Source: Adlercreutzia shanghongiae (lineage in GTDB: Bacteria; Actinomycetota; Coriobacteriia; Coriobacteriales; Eggerthellaceae). Taken from it: 8,524 nt of DNA. How positions within the stretch are numbered: the stretch's first letter is position 1; every line of letters starts with the position of its first letter. A model generated the notes under the pieces. The model was not told the origin of the DNA. It ran no database searches and saw only the letters and a list, made by a program, of their open reading frames with translations. Positions 7,029 to 8,524 of this stretch are shown here, piece after piece. Position numbers and translations under genes: made by a program. The stretch lies in assembly GCF_035830635.1 (NCBI RefSeq), contig NZ_JAYMFI010000038.1, positions 1-8,524 of the forward strand. Reading direction: 5' to 3'.

Positions 7029-8281
7029 ACATTGTTTTTATAGTTGATTCTTATCTGCCAGCTCCAGCTGCAGTCGGCGTGTGCGTAATGAATGTAGTTG
7101 AAGCAATGAAGTCCGAACACGATATTACAGTGTTGGCCCTAGCTTCAACTCCTGGCATGAAAGACGTGCATAGCATTGAGGGCGAGGGGTACCGCATTGT
7201 CTACGTGAAGACGCCGGAGTCTGTTTTGAGAGCTCGTTCCATAGAGCGGCTTCGCAGCGGCACTTCTGAATGTTCGAAGCTTTTGGGCAGCATCGGGCTG
7301 TTGTCTGCAAGGTTCTGGAGACAATTGAGGCTGGTTTGCTCTGAAAATGCATGTGACCCTAATTTGGTCGAAGCGTACTACAAAGCGCTCTCGGGCCTTC
7401 CGGAGGCTCCAAATGTCATTGTTCCGGCGTGCATGCCGTTTGAGTCTGTGGTTGCTGCGTCAAAATACAAAGACCAGATAGCATCGACGAATGTTGTTCC
7501 CATGCTCTTCGATCAGTTTGCTGACTCGAGCACGATATACAGACTGCACCTTGAGAAAAGGGTTAAGTATCGCGCCAATGTTGATGTCGAAAGAGAAGCT
7601 TTGTCGCGAGCGAAGTCAATTATGCAAATAACTTGGTCTGACCATATTGCCGACGAGTTTCCAGAGTTCTCGAGTAAGTTGGTAAGAATTGAGCACCCCC
7701 TACTAATCAATCGACGAGCATTTGTTCAAAAAAAACATTCGCGAGATATCACTATGGTTTATGCAGGTGCCTTGGATCGGGATATTAGGAATCCAGCTTG
7801 GGTAATCGAAGTCTTGGAGAAAGCGCTTAACACGGAGGATTTGAAAAGCATCGTCGAATTCTACGTTCCTAGCTCGCAAAAGTATTTATGCTATTTCAAG
7901 GGGAAAAACCCTCGGTTTCAAATTAAAGAAGCCGTGCCGTATAGTGAAATTTCGACTGTTCTGGGAAATGCGTCATGCTTGCTTTCAATTGGGAATCAGA
8001 CAATCGATCAAAAAGTAAGTAAGATATACGAGTATATGGGCTATGGCCTGCCAATATTGCATTTTGCCGCCAGACTAGATGATCCCGCAGTTCAGGATAT
8101 TGAGAAATACCCTCTGGGCTGTTTAATTTTTAAAACCGATTCGCTGGATTCAAACTGCGACAAAATTCGAATATTTTTGGAAGCCAATTCTGACTCAGAA
8201 ATAGAGTATGAGACCGTTTGTGACCTTTTTCCCGAAGAATCTCCGAAAATGATTGCCCAGATAATAGAGGGTTGTGCGTAA
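7025..8281 (+). CDS. Glycosyltransferase, divergent GT4 (GT-B fold)
   Basis: A predicted GT-B glycosyltransferase of 418 residues. The N-terminus MNIVFIVDSYLPAPAAVGVCVMN has the DxYLPxxxxVG pattern seen at the start of WbuB-type and related GT4 enzymes. A central stretch includes VVPMLFDQFAD (157-167). The C-terminal domain begins with DITMVYAGALDRDIRNP (241-257) and contains the donor-site-like segment SIGNQTIDQK (321-330) followed by VSKIYEYMGYGLPI (331-344). There is no E-x7-E; the SK-x-YEYM-x-YG-x-P form replaces it, as in many capsule GT4 proteins. The region between residues 64 and 130 looks lineage-specific. Its start overlaps the flippase stop as ATGA, with only a weak upstream purine stretch, so translation is probably coupled. 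It is the last gene of the operon, ending two bases before a strong inverted repeat. The assignment to glycosyltransferases is good; the substrate is unknown. Confidence 0.8.
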   Translation: MNIVFIVDSYLPAPAAVGVCVMNVVEAMKSEHDITVLALASTPGMKDVHSIEGEGYRIVYVKTPESVLRARSIERLRSGTSECSKLLGSIGLLSARFWRQLRLVCSENACDPNLVEAYYKALSGLPEAPNVIVPACMPFESVVAASKYKDQIASTNVVPMLFDQFADSSTIYRLHLEKRVKYRANVDVEREALSRAKSIMQITWSDHIADEFPEFSSKLVRIEHPLLINRRAFVQKKHSRDITMVYAGALDRDIRNPAWVIEVLEKALNTEDLKSIVEFYVPSSQKYLCYFKGKNPRFQIKEAVPYSEISTVLGNASCLLSIGNQTIDQKVSKIYEYMGYGLPILHFAARLDDPAVQDIEKYPLGCLIFKTDSLDSNCDKIRIFLEANSDSEIEYETVCDLFPEESPKMIAQIIEGCA

Positions 8282-8283
8282 GA

Positions 8284-8319
8284 TCAAGGGAGGACAAGGT
8301 GCCCTTCATCCTCCCTTGA
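8284..8319. terminator. Inverted repeat, probable bidirectional terminator
   Basis: TCAAGGGAGGA (8284-8294) and TCCTCCCTTGA (8309-8319) form a perfect 11-bp inverted repeat around a 14-base loop. Within the loop AAGG (8296-8299) can pair with CCTT (8303-8306), lengthening the hairpin. It starts two bases after the last operon gene and ends nine bases before the stop of a convergent minus-strand gene, the expected place for a shared terminator. Neither side has a strong T-run (ATGGTTTCGTT on the plus side), so termination efficiency is uncertain. Confidence 0.75.
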
Positions 8320-8328
8320 ATGGTTTCG

Positions 8329-8524
8329 TTAGATGCAGAAGCCGGGGGCTACGCCAAAGGGTACGTCGGCGTTATGAAAGCCGGGCGTGAAGCCATCTGC
8401 TCCGACTGTATTGAAGGCCGCTAATCCTGCGGGGTATGCAGAACGACCCCACCATTGAGTTGGATTAGCGATATAAGTACGCTCGAGAATCGGATTGGGG
8501 GGTATTGCGCAGCACCTGTATCTT
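8329..8524 (-). CDS. C-terminal fragment of a convergent gene, unknown function
   Basis: On the minus strand a frame enters from the right edge and runs 64 codons to a TAA at 8331-8329. It has no start inside the window. The peptide begins RYRCCAIPPNPILERTY, continues with NPTQWWGRSAYPAGLAAF and ends HNADVPFGVAPGFCI. It is rich in Gly, Pro, Ala and aromatic residues, with three cysteines, which could suit a secreted or surface protein, but I recognise no family. The fragment is about 55% GC by hand count. The frame is supported by its unbroken length, low share of rare codons and its stop lying just beyond the shared hairpin. It marks the end of the polysaccharide operon on this side. Confidence 0.6.
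   Translation of the reverse strand, partial: RYRCCAIPPNPILERTYIANPTQWWGRSAYPAGLAAFNTVGADGFTPGFHNADVPFGVAPGFCI

Noticed and set aside
1..8524. Search for CRISPR arrays, tRNA/rRNA genes, transposases and attachment sites
   Set aside because: No regularly spaced repeats, tRNA-like cloverleaf, IS ends or transposase motifs were seen on either strand.

Overview
The window is the 3' part of a bacterial surface-polysaccharide (capsule, exopolysaccharide or O-antigen) gene cluster. It holds seven genes on the plus strand, packed with overlaps of 1 to 8 bases or a gap of 3 bases, so they almost certainly form one translationally coupled operon. The host cannot be named from this sequence. The operon uses clear Shine-Dalgarno sites and TTG/GTG as well as ATG starts. 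The cassette contains AT-rich stretches (for example about 33% GC over 5761-5820 by hand count), while the flanking minus-strand coding fragment is about 55% GC. This fits a moderately high-GC host, possibly a gut Actinomycetota, carrying a compositionally distinct cassette. That host guess is weak.

Layout. Positions 1-355 are mostly non-coding upstream sequence; a short divergent reading frame at the left edge is only a possibility. A GT4 glycosyltransferase starts at a TTG (356) behind a strong ribosome binding site. Three nucleotide-sugar genes follow (1576-4605): a UDP-GlcNAc 4,6-dehydratase/5-epimerase of the FnlA/CapE/WbjB type, a short RmlD/WbvR-like reductase, and a WecB-type non-hydrolysing 2-epimerase. 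Next come a second GT4 enzyme (4602-5627), a Wzx-type flippase (5631-7028) and a third, divergent glycosyltransferase (7025-8281). A perfect 11-bp inverted repeat at 8284-8319 closes the operon. Beyond it, the C-terminal 64 codons of a convergent minus-strand gene run off the right edge.

How the genes work together. The three sugar enzymes convert UDP-GlcNAc into a UDP-2-acetamido-2,6-dideoxy-L-hexose. The reductase has no room for the cupin (C3-epimerase) domain of CapF/WbjC. The most likely product is therefore UDP-L-QuiNAc, via UDP-L-RhaNAc, rather than UDP-L-FucNAc. The three glycosyltransferases would build a lipid-linked repeat unit and the flippase would export it. No Wzy polymerase, initiating sugar-phosphate transferase or chain-length regulator is visible, so they must lie outside the window.
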